Shown here: positions 48,093-58,300 of the stretch, in pieces
Numbering within the stretch: position 1 is the first letter of the stretch
How the letters are laid out: every line of letters starts with the position of its first letter
NCBI GenBank assembly: GCA_004835665.1
Contig: RBKR01000017.1
Span: forward strand, 1,169,924-1,233,923
DNA from: Phoma sp. XZ068
Lineage: Eukaryota > Ascomycota > Dothideomycetes > Pleosporales > Didymellaceae
Direction: 5' to 3'
DNA length: 64,000 nucleotides
Made by a program: the position numbers and the translations under genes
Notes under the pieces: model-generated
Database searches by the model: none
Seen by the model: only the letters and a program-made list of their open reading frames with translations
What the model was told of the DNA's origin: nothing

Positions 48093-51000
48093 CTAGAGAT
48101 ATATAGGGTAGCTACTAGTATAGATTTCTATCTCTAGAAGGCCTAGACTTATAACTAACCTAATAAATACTACTTACTTTTATCTAAGATAGTAAGGTTA
48201 TAATATTTAGTAAAGGATTCTAGTAAAATATAGGAGGACTAGGATCTAAGTAATAATATAGCTAAACTAAATAAGGTAGTTAGGCAGAAAATAGTTATAT
48301 ACTAAGACTTACTATTATACTAGGCCTATATTAGAGACTATAGAGTTAGTTACCTTATTAATACTAAGGCCTAGATAAACCTCCTTTAATTTAGTATCTA
48401 CTAAGCCTTAGGCCTTACTTATAAGGAGATAGATTAAGACTTAGATAAGAGTATAGTAATAGTAAATAGTAGTATTAATCTATTTATTAGAACTATATAG
48501 AACGTTCCTATTAAAGTAGGAGAAGTAGTAATAATAACTTATTTCTAAATTATATAAAACCTAATAAGATCTATTATCCTTAGAATACTCTAGTACTTAG
48601 CTGCCTAGCTAGCTATCTAGTATAATATATTTAGACAAGCTTTATATAGAATCCTCTCTAATAATAAGAGAAGAAATACTTCTTTTATTACTTCTAACTC
48701 TATACTCTACTACCCTAATAACACTAAGAGTAAATAAGGAAAAGACTAAAGGGTCCTTATATTAGGAGTAAGGACCTAGCTAAAAATAAGACTCTATACT
48801 AGTTAATATGCTTAGTAGCTATAGTTAGTTATAAGTTACTTTATATAAACTCTAGTGCTAGCTCTAAGGAAGCTAAACCTAACCTATTCTCTTATATAGA
48901 TTAGTTATTATTAAAATAGATTTCTAAGGGTAGAGATCTAAACTAAACCTATATAGATAAAGAATACCTATAGCTTATATTAGAGACTATAAGGCCCTTC
49001 TTATACTTAATAGGACTCTAAGTAACTAATAAGGGCTTCTAATTTATAAGCCTAGAGGTTTATATATTATATAAATAAGTAAAGATAAAGGTTTACCTAG
49101 TTAATAAGCCTAGGGAAGTAACACTAATAAGGCTAGGAAGGGAAGATTAGAAATAGATAGCTATTAAAAAGTAACTACTTATTTAGAGTCTCTAACTACT
49201 AGATATTAGTCTATTTAACTATATATTTAAAGTAAAGTATACTCTCTTCCCTTAAGGTATATATCTTAACCTAGAAAGGCTAGCTACCTAGAAGTTTAGG
49301 GACATGCTATATTTAAAAAAAAGGGATATATTTAGAGAGATAATTCTAAACTATAAAGCTACTATTGCTTTTACCTTCTAGAAATCTAAAAGAATATAAG
49401 AAGATATAATACTACTATACTAAGTTTAAACTATTCTATATAAAGTATAGCAAGTCTAAATATTCTCTATAGCTAAAAGCTAGAAAGAGGAGCTTATTAA
49501 GATACTCCTAGAATATATTAACTAAGAGGTGTTAGAAAGGTATAATAGTTAGTATTAAAATTCTTAGCACCTAGTTACTAAGAAAGATAAAGGGCTATAG
49601 TTTATAAATAATACTTAGTATATAAATAAAGTAACTTTATAGGATACTAGCACTCTACTAACTATAGATAAATTCTCTAAGTAATTTGCTAGATATAAGA
49701 TTATATTACTTATAGACTTTTTCTCTAGATATAATTAAATTACCTTATATAAGGATAGCTAAGATATAATAGCAGTTATAATACCTATTAGTCTGCTATA
49801 CTCCTACACCTTAGTATAAGGAGCTACTAACTTAGTTACTATCTTCTAGAGAATAATAATAAAAATACTTAAGGACTATTAGCTATATACTATACTATTT
49901 TTAAATAATATTACCTATAGTAGACTAAAGATAGATTATAATAATAAGGAGGCGCTGCTAGGTATAAGAAAGTTTATTCTAAAGTATACTTAATAACTAG
50001 ACTAGGTACTTACTAATATTAAATAAGCTAGAGCTATAGTTTTAGGAAAGAAGTATTACTAGGGCTATAACAGGCTTAATATTATAGGTTATAAAGTAAC
50101 TAGTAACAGCAGGCTACTAAACAAGGATAAGGCAGTAAAGATTTTAAACTAGCCTAGCTATTAGAATATATAAGAAGTTTAGATATTTATAGGTATCTAT
50201 ATCTATTATTAAATCTAGGTATAATTATTCTCTTAGAAAGTAAGACTACTATTTAACTTACTAAAAAATAATACTAAATAGAAATAGGGACCTATTAAGC
50301 AGGCTTTAATAAACACTATAAAAGTATATATTACTAGCACTCTAGCCCTTATAACTATAGACTATAAAAGTAGTATACTTATCTACCTTTTAGTAGACTC
50401 TAGTAAAGATAGTACAGGAGCTGTCTTAGAATAAGTAGGTTATAATAGCTAATACTACCCCTATAGGTTTAAAAGCACCCTATAGTTAAAAGATTAGAGC
50501 TAATAGTACTTAACTAAACTTAAATATAAGGTAGTAGTTTAGGCTCTAAAAAAGTTCTAGATATAGCTATATAGAGTATACTTTATTATTAAAATAGATA
50601 CTAAAATACTTATTATATAACTAAATAGGTCTTCTATAGACCTGCTAGGTTCTATTATAAATAAGTAGCTTACCTTAATCTTGCTATAGAACTTTAAGAT
50701 AAAATATATATTAGAAAAGAAGAATATTATTATAGATACTCTATTAAGGTACTCTAAACTAGAAGGCTAGAAAAACTCTAAGGAACTAGATTTAGATATA
50801 GAGAGATTTGTTAACAACCTAATTACTAATATAGAAGAGAGTATAACTTAAACTAGAATTCTATTAAAAGAATATTTATAAGACTCTAAGAATATTATAA
50901 TCTTTCTATATATACTCTAAATACTATATAGACTAGGCTAGAAATAAGTAAGGGCCTAGAAGAAGAAGGCTATAAACTACTTTAAATAAGATAGAGTACT

Positions 51001-52419
51001 ATTCTAGAAGACTTCTAAGAATATAGCTATTTAATAAGTTATTAATAATACTAACTTATAAATAGCTACTATATAGAAGATATACTAAACTATAGGCTAC
51101 TAAGGTATAAATACTATCTACTCTATTATAGCTTAATAGTACTAGTAGGAAGATATATACTAATCTATAAAAACTACTATTAATATATGCCTAGAATACT
51201 AGTTGCGCTTAGTAAAGTAGATAGTAGATATAATAATAAATACCTATATATATGCCTTGTAGGAAATAGTTACTATAGATATTGTCTATATACTAATATA
51301 TAAAGAATATAAACACCTAGTTATTATATAAGAGTACTTAAGCAGGTAGGTTAAAGCTTAAGCTTTACTAAATAACTAATCTAGTATAGTTGCTAAATTC
51401 TTATATAAGGATATTATCTATTATTAGAGTATAATAAGATAATTACTTATTAATAGAAGGCTAGACTTTATAGATATAGTAAAGAAGCTTACCTTAGTAT
51501 ATAATATAAAGAGAGTTTAAGTATCTGCCTATAATCTATAGGCTATAGAGAAGGTAGAAGGTAGATATAAGCCTATTATTAATACTCTTACTAAACTTAA
51601 TAGCCTATAGGTAGATAACCTTCTAACTATTCTACTAGTAGACTAGATCTTAATATAATTAATAGGCTATTTAGTATACTAACTAGTAACTAGGCAGAAC
51701 CCTATCCTTCTAATTAACCTTTTAATCCTAATATAGTAAACCTTGCTATACTAAGTAGTTAAAAATAGAACTAATTTACTCTTAATATAAGTAATATAGC
51801 TTAACTTAAGAGATTAATTTATAAAGGACTTAATATTCTAGACTAAGCGTCTCTAGCTTAGTAAGAAGGAATACTAGAATAACTATAAAGAGATCTAGAA
51901 TAGGGAGTTTATACTAGATAATCTAGTCCTACTATAAAACTTAGTAAGAGATATTAATATATTAAGAGCTTAAAAGCTCTTAAAAAGGTAGCTTAGCCTA
52001 TATAAAGTCTCCTTATATAGGATATCTACTCTATAGGGTATATATATATTAAAAGACTTTAATAGTATAAAAATACCCTATATAGTACCTAGATAGAGAC
52101 TAAAGCTATTTATCTAATTAACTAAGAGATAATATTAATATAGAGTATTAAGGTCTACTAAAGATATAGCCTAAATAGATTATAAGTCTAACCTAGAATA
52201 AAAGGCTAGCAGACTTAAGAGCTGCTATTCTATATATTAAACTCTAGTTACTTATATAGGAAGAATATAACCTCTATAAATACTATAATATAGATATCTC
52301 TAACTCCTTATTATAACTATAAGCCTAGGATAGACTCTTATATAAGGGAGGAGGTTAAACTTAATATTAGTATTATATTATACTAGTCTATACTAGCACT
52401 TACTTAAAAATAAATCTAG

Positions 52420-52462
52420 CTAATTAGGAGTTACTAGGTAAGACCTAGTAACTACTAATTAG
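52420..52462. repeat. 43-bp palindrome, copy 2
   Basis: Two 20-bp arms (CTAATTAGGAGTTACTAGGT and complement) around an AAG loop, opposite in orientation to copy 1. It lies near the end of the Gypsy-type relic. Confidence 0.8.
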
Positions 52463-52930
52463 CTAACTCTACTAATATTTTAGACCTACTAAAGGCTAGT
52501 AATAATAGAAGTATAGAGTAAAAGTTAAAGAGAGTAGTAAAAATATAAGTAGGTAGTAAAGGAGCGCGCAGCTGCCTAGTACCCTACTTTAATATATACT
52601 TAATAAACTCTATACTCTAACTTCCTTCTCTAATTACTAGTTAACTTAATAACTTAAATATTTAAGTAACTTAGTATATTAAGTACTTTAGAATAAATAC
52701 TAGGTAAGTAATAATATTATTAGACTTCTTAAGTATTATACTATACCTACCTCCTAGCTAATCTAGTAAAGTATATTTCTTATAGCTAGAAATTAAGAAA
52801 GCTATTAGCAGAGCTAATATTACTAGTATTAGTTCTAACTCTATACTATACTTATAAGATACTATAGTTACTTAGTTTATATTATATATTATATAAGGCA
52901 ATCTACTAGATTACTAAGACCTTTTAGAGT
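52463..52930. other. RIP-degraded DNA, no gene
   Basis: TA-rich with no readable frame. RIP damage stops sharply at about 52930, where the intact subtelomeric module starts. Confidence 0.55.
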
Positions 52931-53311
52931 TCTAACCCAGATGGGTAGGCCAACCATTCCAATGGTTGATTTAGGGGTACGGATTTGTTAGGGACCAGGG
53001 CTACAGATTTGCCGCGGATATCTTATCATGGGTACGGTTGGTTTTTCTCCCAACTACGGTCGTTCTGCAACAACAGATTGGATCTGCTTCAAACTTGGAC
53101 ATATGTTTTGCGACAATAACCCGCATTACCTGTGCAAGTTGTAGCGAAATCGGCTTTGTAAATCATGGGGGTAGGGTTTAATGTTGTGGTTAGGGTTGCG
53201 CTAGCGCGCGGACAACAACTGCATCAACACAGCAGAACATCAACACTGTAAACACCAACGCAAGAAAGTAACACACTAAATGCACAGCACAGAGCAATTG
53301 ATTACAGCACA
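52931..53311. other. Left flank of intact module 1 (3' of gene A)
   Basis: Normal GC. It starts at TCTAACCCAGATGGG, the same point at which module 2 starts at 33155. The module 2 copy aligns right through it. It contains telomere-like pieces (GGTTAGGGTTGCGC at about 53195) and the CGCGGACAACAAC motif related to the repeat family beyond gene B. It is probably the 3' UTR and terminator of gene A plus the edge of the module. Confidence 0.6.
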
Positions 53312-55105
53312 CTATGTGCCTGCAAAAGGCTTACAGAGCTCGATCAAGGTAAGCTGGCGCATTGCACGGGCGGCCGCAGGGCTGTTTGTAGTCCTTTGGG
53401 AGGGCGCAGGCTTGACGCTGTGGTTGTCACCATCTTCGCCGTCTTCCAGCTCGCTGTCTTCAATCTCCTCCACTTGCGTCGCTGATGTCGGCGTGTTTGC
53501 CTCGATCGACAGCGTTGCCTTCTCGCTGATGGATCCGCCAGAGATGCCTTCTGAGCCTAGCCAGGCGTCCAAGGCCATGCTTGCTTTGTGGGCCACCGGA
53601 TTCGCCTTCGCAACCAACGTGAGCCAGATGTGCCAGAAGGGGATGCGGAGATCGTTCTCGACCCACGAGTTGGAGATGATGTCGTGCGGCATCAGGCAGA
53701 GCATACCCCAGCCAAGCTGCTTGGCTGCTTCGTACCAGCGGAGCGCTTGGTGCAGCCGCTTCTTGAATCGCTGACGCTGCTGACGCCCCGACGTAGCGGT
53801 GACGGACAGCAGCAGGGCGTCCATGGCCTCGGAGCTGACTTTGCCCCTGCCGCCTCGGTTCTTGGCATCCCTGCTGCGGGCGACGTCTTGCTCCTTGATC
53901 TGGTCCATCCTCTCGGTGTACGCCTTGCCGAGGAAAGCCATGGCCCAGCGGTACTTGATATGGATGATATCCAGCTCCTGCTCGTAGCGATCGCACAGGC
54001 TCCAGGCGGAGGCGAGCGCGCTCTTCGGCACCGTCGAGGCACTGCTCTTCTGCGACAGCGACCAGCGGGTGCGCGAGGAAGCGGGCGGGCGATCCTCCAC
54101 GGACTCCTGCGCAAAGGGTGAACCTTGTGTGCGCCAGCTCCGCAGAAAGGCAGCCGCAGAGGCCTGGGAGGTATTATTGCCGATGGAGCGGGCCTTGTCG
54201 AGCATGCCAGAAGCTGTCAGGTAAGGCGCTGGGGCACTGCTGTACAGGTTGTCGCCATCATCGACCGGCTGCTTGAGGATCCAAGAGATGAACGGCTCAT
54301 CCTGCCGCGAGATGGAGGCATAGGCACCGTGTTCCCTGCGAGACGCTGAGTCGGGCGGCGGTACCAACCCAAGGTCCTGTTTCTTCTGCGCTCGTATGAG
54401 CTCCAGCTTCCTGGCGCGCTCCCGCTCAGCACGGCGGTTTTTGTTAGAGACGCTTGTGATCTGGGCGGGTTCCTCCTGTCCAACCTGTCCATGGACGGGC
54501 TCTTTGGGGTCCTCGGCCGCCTCGGGTTCGCAGGGCGGCGCAAGCTGCTCAGGTTCCTCCGCTTCGTCCTCTGCTTCCAGCGGCGTCGCAGGGCTGGGAG
54601 GCTCGGTGGCTTGTCGGAGGCGCTTCAACGGCCGCGCTGAGCTGGATGCAGCAGCACGCTTTGTCGACGGTGGTGGGGAATCGCGGGGCCGCTGCGCTGA
54701 AGGGGGTTCCTTCTGGAAGCCGTCGCTCGGGCTGCTGGCAAGATCCTGCGCTGCAGAGACCAGCCGGGCCCAAGCATCAGCAGGCAGCGCGTCCTCGTCG
54801 AGCGTCTCCTTCAACAGCCATATCGCCGACAGCGCGGAGTGGGCGACAAAGACAGGCTTGCAGACACTCGTCTCGGCCGGAATCAGCCAGCCTGCGCTGT
54901 GCGGGCGCAATAGAGCATCACGCTGCGAGTCCGAGACAGTGGCCTTGTTCCAAAACAGCTTTCGGTAGTCCAGGTTCGGCGGGTCGTATGCGAGCCTGTG
55001 GGCAAAGCTCGACTCGCTGGCTAGCGGGAAGCTCCGGGGCCCGCCATCGAATTGCTCGGCGGCATCTTCCAACGCGGAGATCCAGGGTAGATTAGATGGT
55101 GACAT
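53312..55105 (-). CDS. Gene A: helicase-associated subtelomeric protein of unknown function (597 aa)
   Basis: One long frame without introns, GC-rich, starting MSPSNLPWISALEDAAEQFD. I do not recognise a named domain. Residues about 25-105 form a conserved N-terminal block (FPLASESS...LDYRKLFWNK...RPHSAGWLIP) that is still readable in module 3. Residues about 130-215 are Pro/Ser/Glu-rich and probably disordered. A strongly basic helix with a nuclear-signal-like pattern (NKNRRAERERARKLELIRAQ) lies at about 218-240. A second conserved block, about 375-520, contains IKYRWAMAFLGKAYTERMDQ and MPHDIISNSWVENDLRIPFW. An acidic patch (EEIEDSELEDGEDGD) lies near 560. It is transcribed away from gene B and is duplicated with it or alone in this window, so a role with the helicase at telomeres or in its mobility is plausible. 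The existence of the gene is well supported by the homologues; its function is not known. Confidence 0.82.
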   Translation of the reverse strand: MSPSNLPWISALEDAAEQFDGGPRSFPLASESSFAHRLAYDPPNLDYRKLFWNKATVSDSQRDALLRPHSAGWLIPAETSVCKPVFVAHSALSAIWLLKETLDEDALPADAWARLVSAAQDLASSPSDGFQKEPPSAQRPRDSPPPSTKRAAASSSARPLKRLRQATEPPSPATPLEAEDEAEEPEQLAPPCEPEAAEDPKEPVHGQVGQEEPAQITSVSNKNRRAERERARKLELIRAQKKQDLGLVPPPDSASRREHGAYASISRQDEPFISWILKQPVDDGDNLYSSAPAPYLTASGMLDKARSIGNNTSQASAAAFLRSWRTQGSPFAQESVEDRPPASSRTRWSLSQKSSASTVPKSALASAWSLCDRYEQELDIIHIKYRWAMAFLGKAYTERMDQIKEQDVARSRDAKNRGGRGKVSSEAMDALLLSVTATSGRQQRQRFKKRLHQALRWYEAAKQLGWGMLCLMPHDIISNSWVENDLRIPFWHIWLTLVAKANPVAHKASMALDAWLGSEGISGGSISEKATLSIEANTPTSATQVEEIEDSELEDGEDGDNHSVKPAPSQRTTNSPAAARAMRQLTLIELCKPFAGT

Positions 55106-55318
55106 AACTGTTTGTTTGTTGATGTAGGAGATACGGCGGAAGAAGAAGGATGTTCGTTGGGTTCAGCCCCTGACCAGGGTAACGGACCGAACGGAGATCA
55201 GCCCGTACAACATGAGCGGGCGCACAAGCTGGGGTGCGAAACTCAACATAATTCAGAGATAAGAGCAGTCGCCTCAAGGAAAAAAAACACACACAGAGGC
55301 TCGCAGAGGACCGCTAAC
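55106..55318. promoter_or_regulatory. Shared divergent promoter of genes A and B
   Basis: Only 213 bp separate the two start codons in my model, so both 5' UTRs and core promoters must fit here. The open frame of B extends upstream to 55112, but I treat that as 5' UTR. The B start at 55319 (CTAACATGTCAG) has a better context, and the extra 69 residues are low-complexity and unlike the conserved part. No specific element is assigned. Confidence 0.6.
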
Positions 55319-58300
55319 ATGTCAGAAGCCACCGTTGAGCATCAGTACTTTGAGCACTTGGCTGAGTACCAGGTAGCAGTGTGCAAGGAGTGCCGGTACG
55401 CAGTATGGCCGGACCAGATCGAGAGCCACTTGCAGAAGCAACACAAGAGGCCGCCAAAAAACGTTAGAGCTGTAGGGGATGCCGTCCGTCAGTGGGCGGG
55501 CTTGCTACAGTACCCCAGCGAGTGGACGGTACCAGACAACAACGTGCAGCCCATCCCCCAGCTGCCAGTATACGACGACGGCTTGCTGTGCCAACTTGAG
55601 CCCGAAAAATGCCGGCACATTGCAAGAACCATCGACTCGATCAAAAAGCACTGGCGCAAAGACCACAACGGCTGGTCGCTGGGAAAAAGGCAAGGACGCC
55701 CCAGCCGAACTCGGGCAGGGGCGTTGCAAGCCCAGATGGAAGACGGCTGCAAGCGCGTACACTGCCAGCGACTTTTCGGCAGCCGGCACGGATCACAGTA
55801 CTTCGAGGTGCGTCACAACCCAGACAGCGGTCCGCAACCCGTCCCCACAGAGGGCGAGGCGGCGTGGGCGCGCGTGGGCGAGGAGATGGCCAAGACGTGG
55901 GCCAACGTCGAGGACCGGGCGAAGACAACGATCGAAGACGGGGAGAAGGACGAGGCGGCCCCATGGCTGGAGCGGACTGGGTGGCTGCCGTACTTGAACA
56001 AACTGGATCGTCCCGAATTGCTGGCGAGCATTGAGGAGCCCAACATAGACCCGGAGAAGGACGAGGAACCCGTCGAGGCTGCAATTTGGAACGCCATGGA
56101 CGGACTGGCCCGCGTGAGCCAGGCGTCGGTCATCGAACGGACGGGCATATTCGTGCGTATGGAGGCGATCCGGACAGAGAAGCATCAGACCAGGTACACG
56201 CCGCTGCAGGCGTACATGGACGACAAGTCGATCAAAGAGCGATCACGCCCGTGGAAGCAGATACTGATGTTTTTTGCACGGACGCAGAGGGAGCACCGTT
56301 GGAAGAGCCCCAAGTACCGCTTCACACAGCAGCAGCGCGAGGCGTGGGAGGCATTGATCGAGCAGGCAGAGAGAGACGTAGGTGGGGTAGAGATGGGGGT
56401 AGCCGACGAGGACCAGAACGAGGACGGGGAGGACGAGGAGGACGAGATGATGATCGATGAGCTGGACGACGAGCAGGACCCGTCCGAACGCGACAATGAG
56501 CCCGAGCACGCGAAGCTGGGGCCGGTCGAAAAAGCGTGCTTGGACTTTTGCATGGCGCTGCTCAAACAGACCATCCGCCGCAAGGAGTACGACTGCGCGC
56601 TGGTGTGCGCGTTGGCTGTGCTTGGCGTCAAGGAGGACGGTTGGAAGGGCCCCGAGCTGTACCCGCCGATCTTGTCGTCCGTGATCAAAATCACCCGTTT
56701 CATGGTCGTGCAGCACGCACTGGAGCTGTCCGAGCCGTTTGAAGAGGAGGTGTTCGACGACGACAGCGCGTACGGGGGGAGCGACAGCGGCAGCAGTCCC
56801 CCCAGCCCGCGTCGACCAAAAGGCTGCTTGGAGTTTGTGCAGCAGATGATGGACAGCTTCATGGTGCGAGGCAGCCACAGCCCGATGCAGTGGATGCTCG
56901 ACTTACGCACGTACGGGCTGAAGGTGCACTACAACACCACGTCGCGTGGCCACGTCGAGTGGATGGGGAAGGATGAGCTGCTGTACAAGAACTTGCACTT
57001 CACCATGGCCCAGTTCCGCGGGATGGTGCACGGTATGCAGGCGGAGGCTAAGCGGCTACTGGTGGAGGAGTTGCTGTTTTGCGGCAAGCAGACAGCAGGC
57101 CAAGTGCCCCAGATCCCGTGGGAGCAGCTGCGCGACAACCCGACCGATGAGCGGCCAGGGTGGAACTTTTTGAAAGACCACCGCACGCGCATGCCCGTAG
57201 ATGGGGAGAAGTGGTTGTTTGAGCGCGCGGGGCAGGACGCCAACGTCAGGGAAAGGTTCATCAAGCCAGGAAGCCGTTCAGGCATCGACCGGAAAGAGGT
57301 GGAGCGGTACATGGATCGAGTGATTGCGTTTCGAGAGAAGCTGGCCGCGTTGGTGCACATGGCAGAAGGGCAACCCGCAAGGTGGCCAGAGCTGGGCAGC
57401 GTTCGACACAGCAACACCATCAAGGGGGGCCACCGAAACATTTTCATCGAGGACGGCATGGTCGCGTTCGTTACGCGGTATCACAAAGGGTATGCCGTGA
57501 GCGGCGATGTCAAGATCATCCACCGGTACTTGCCGCGCGAGGTGGGCGAGCTGGTGGTGTATTACATGTGGTTGGTGTTGCCGTTCCAGCAGCGGTTGGA
57601 GGCGATGGTGTGGGAGAAGGAGGCGATATCATCGCACATGTGGCCAGCCGACCCCAGCGGACGGAAGTGGACAAGCGACCGATTTCGGGAAATATTGAAG
57701 CGTGAAAGCAGAGTAGGTTTAAAGCAAGAGTTGACGATTGCAGCATACCGTGAGATTGCCATCGGCATCAGCCGGAGGTTTTTGCGGCCATCGTCGGCAT
57801 TTCGAGCAGAGGAGGCAGAGGAGAACGAGGAGTGGAACGAGGAGAATATGCTCGCCACCATCCAGGACGAGCAGGCCGGCCACAGCGCGCACGTAGCCGG
57901 CATGGTATACGCGCGCGGGATCATGGAGATGGCAGGCGTCACAGCAGACAGGCGGCAGTTGTTCCGCAACTCGAGCACCGATTGGCACCGGTTTTTGGGT
58001 TTCCAGTCCGCCGTAGACGCAGTGGCAGACGTCAAGAAGCGGAAGAAGGCGCCGTTCGAGAGCGAGGCGGACGAGGCAAGGATAGAGAGGCTGGAGCGGC
58101 TGAGGAAGATGGACCCGGCAGCGCAACTCCAGCGAATGAAGGGCAAGAAAGCAAAGTTCAGAGGCGTGCAGAAGGAGGCCATCGAGGCGATCATTGCCGG
58201 CGAGAGCCCCGTCGTGGCCGTGATGCCGACTGGCGCAGGCAAGAGCATGTTGTTTATGTTGCCGGGGTGGGCAGAGCAAGGTGGAACGACGGTCGTCGTC

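Larger units (their letters stand above)
45126..52480 (+). mobile_element. RIP-degraded Ty3/Gypsy-type retrotransposon relic, boundaries uncertain
   Basis: The + strand shows, in order, a gag-like pseudo-frame from about 45400; reverse transcriptase at about 49560-50160 (KKDKGLWFINN, then LIDFFSRYNQITL, YNNKEALLGIRKFILKY and IGYKVTS); RNase H at about 50340-50770 (LLVDSSKDSTGAVLE, then LKYKVVVQALKKF and LLRYSKLEG); and integrase at about 51260-51660 (LVIIQEYLSRWVKAQAL, VSAYNPQAIEKVEGRYKP). The RT-RH-IN order makes it Gypsy-type, different from the element at 17854. I could not find matching LTRs, so its ends are approximate and other fragments may be mixed in. All frames have stops. Confidence 0.7.

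Noticed and set aside
53460..54968. Long open frames on both strands inside gene A
   Set aside because: GC-rich coding DNA gives open shadow frames. Only the 597-residue frame has homologues in modules 2 and 3.
55112..55318. Use of the most upstream in-frame ATG (55112) for gene B, giving 1622 residues
   Set aside because: The extra 69 residues are low-complexity and overlap the only space for the divergent promoters. The ATG at 55319 has a better context and precedes the conserved part.
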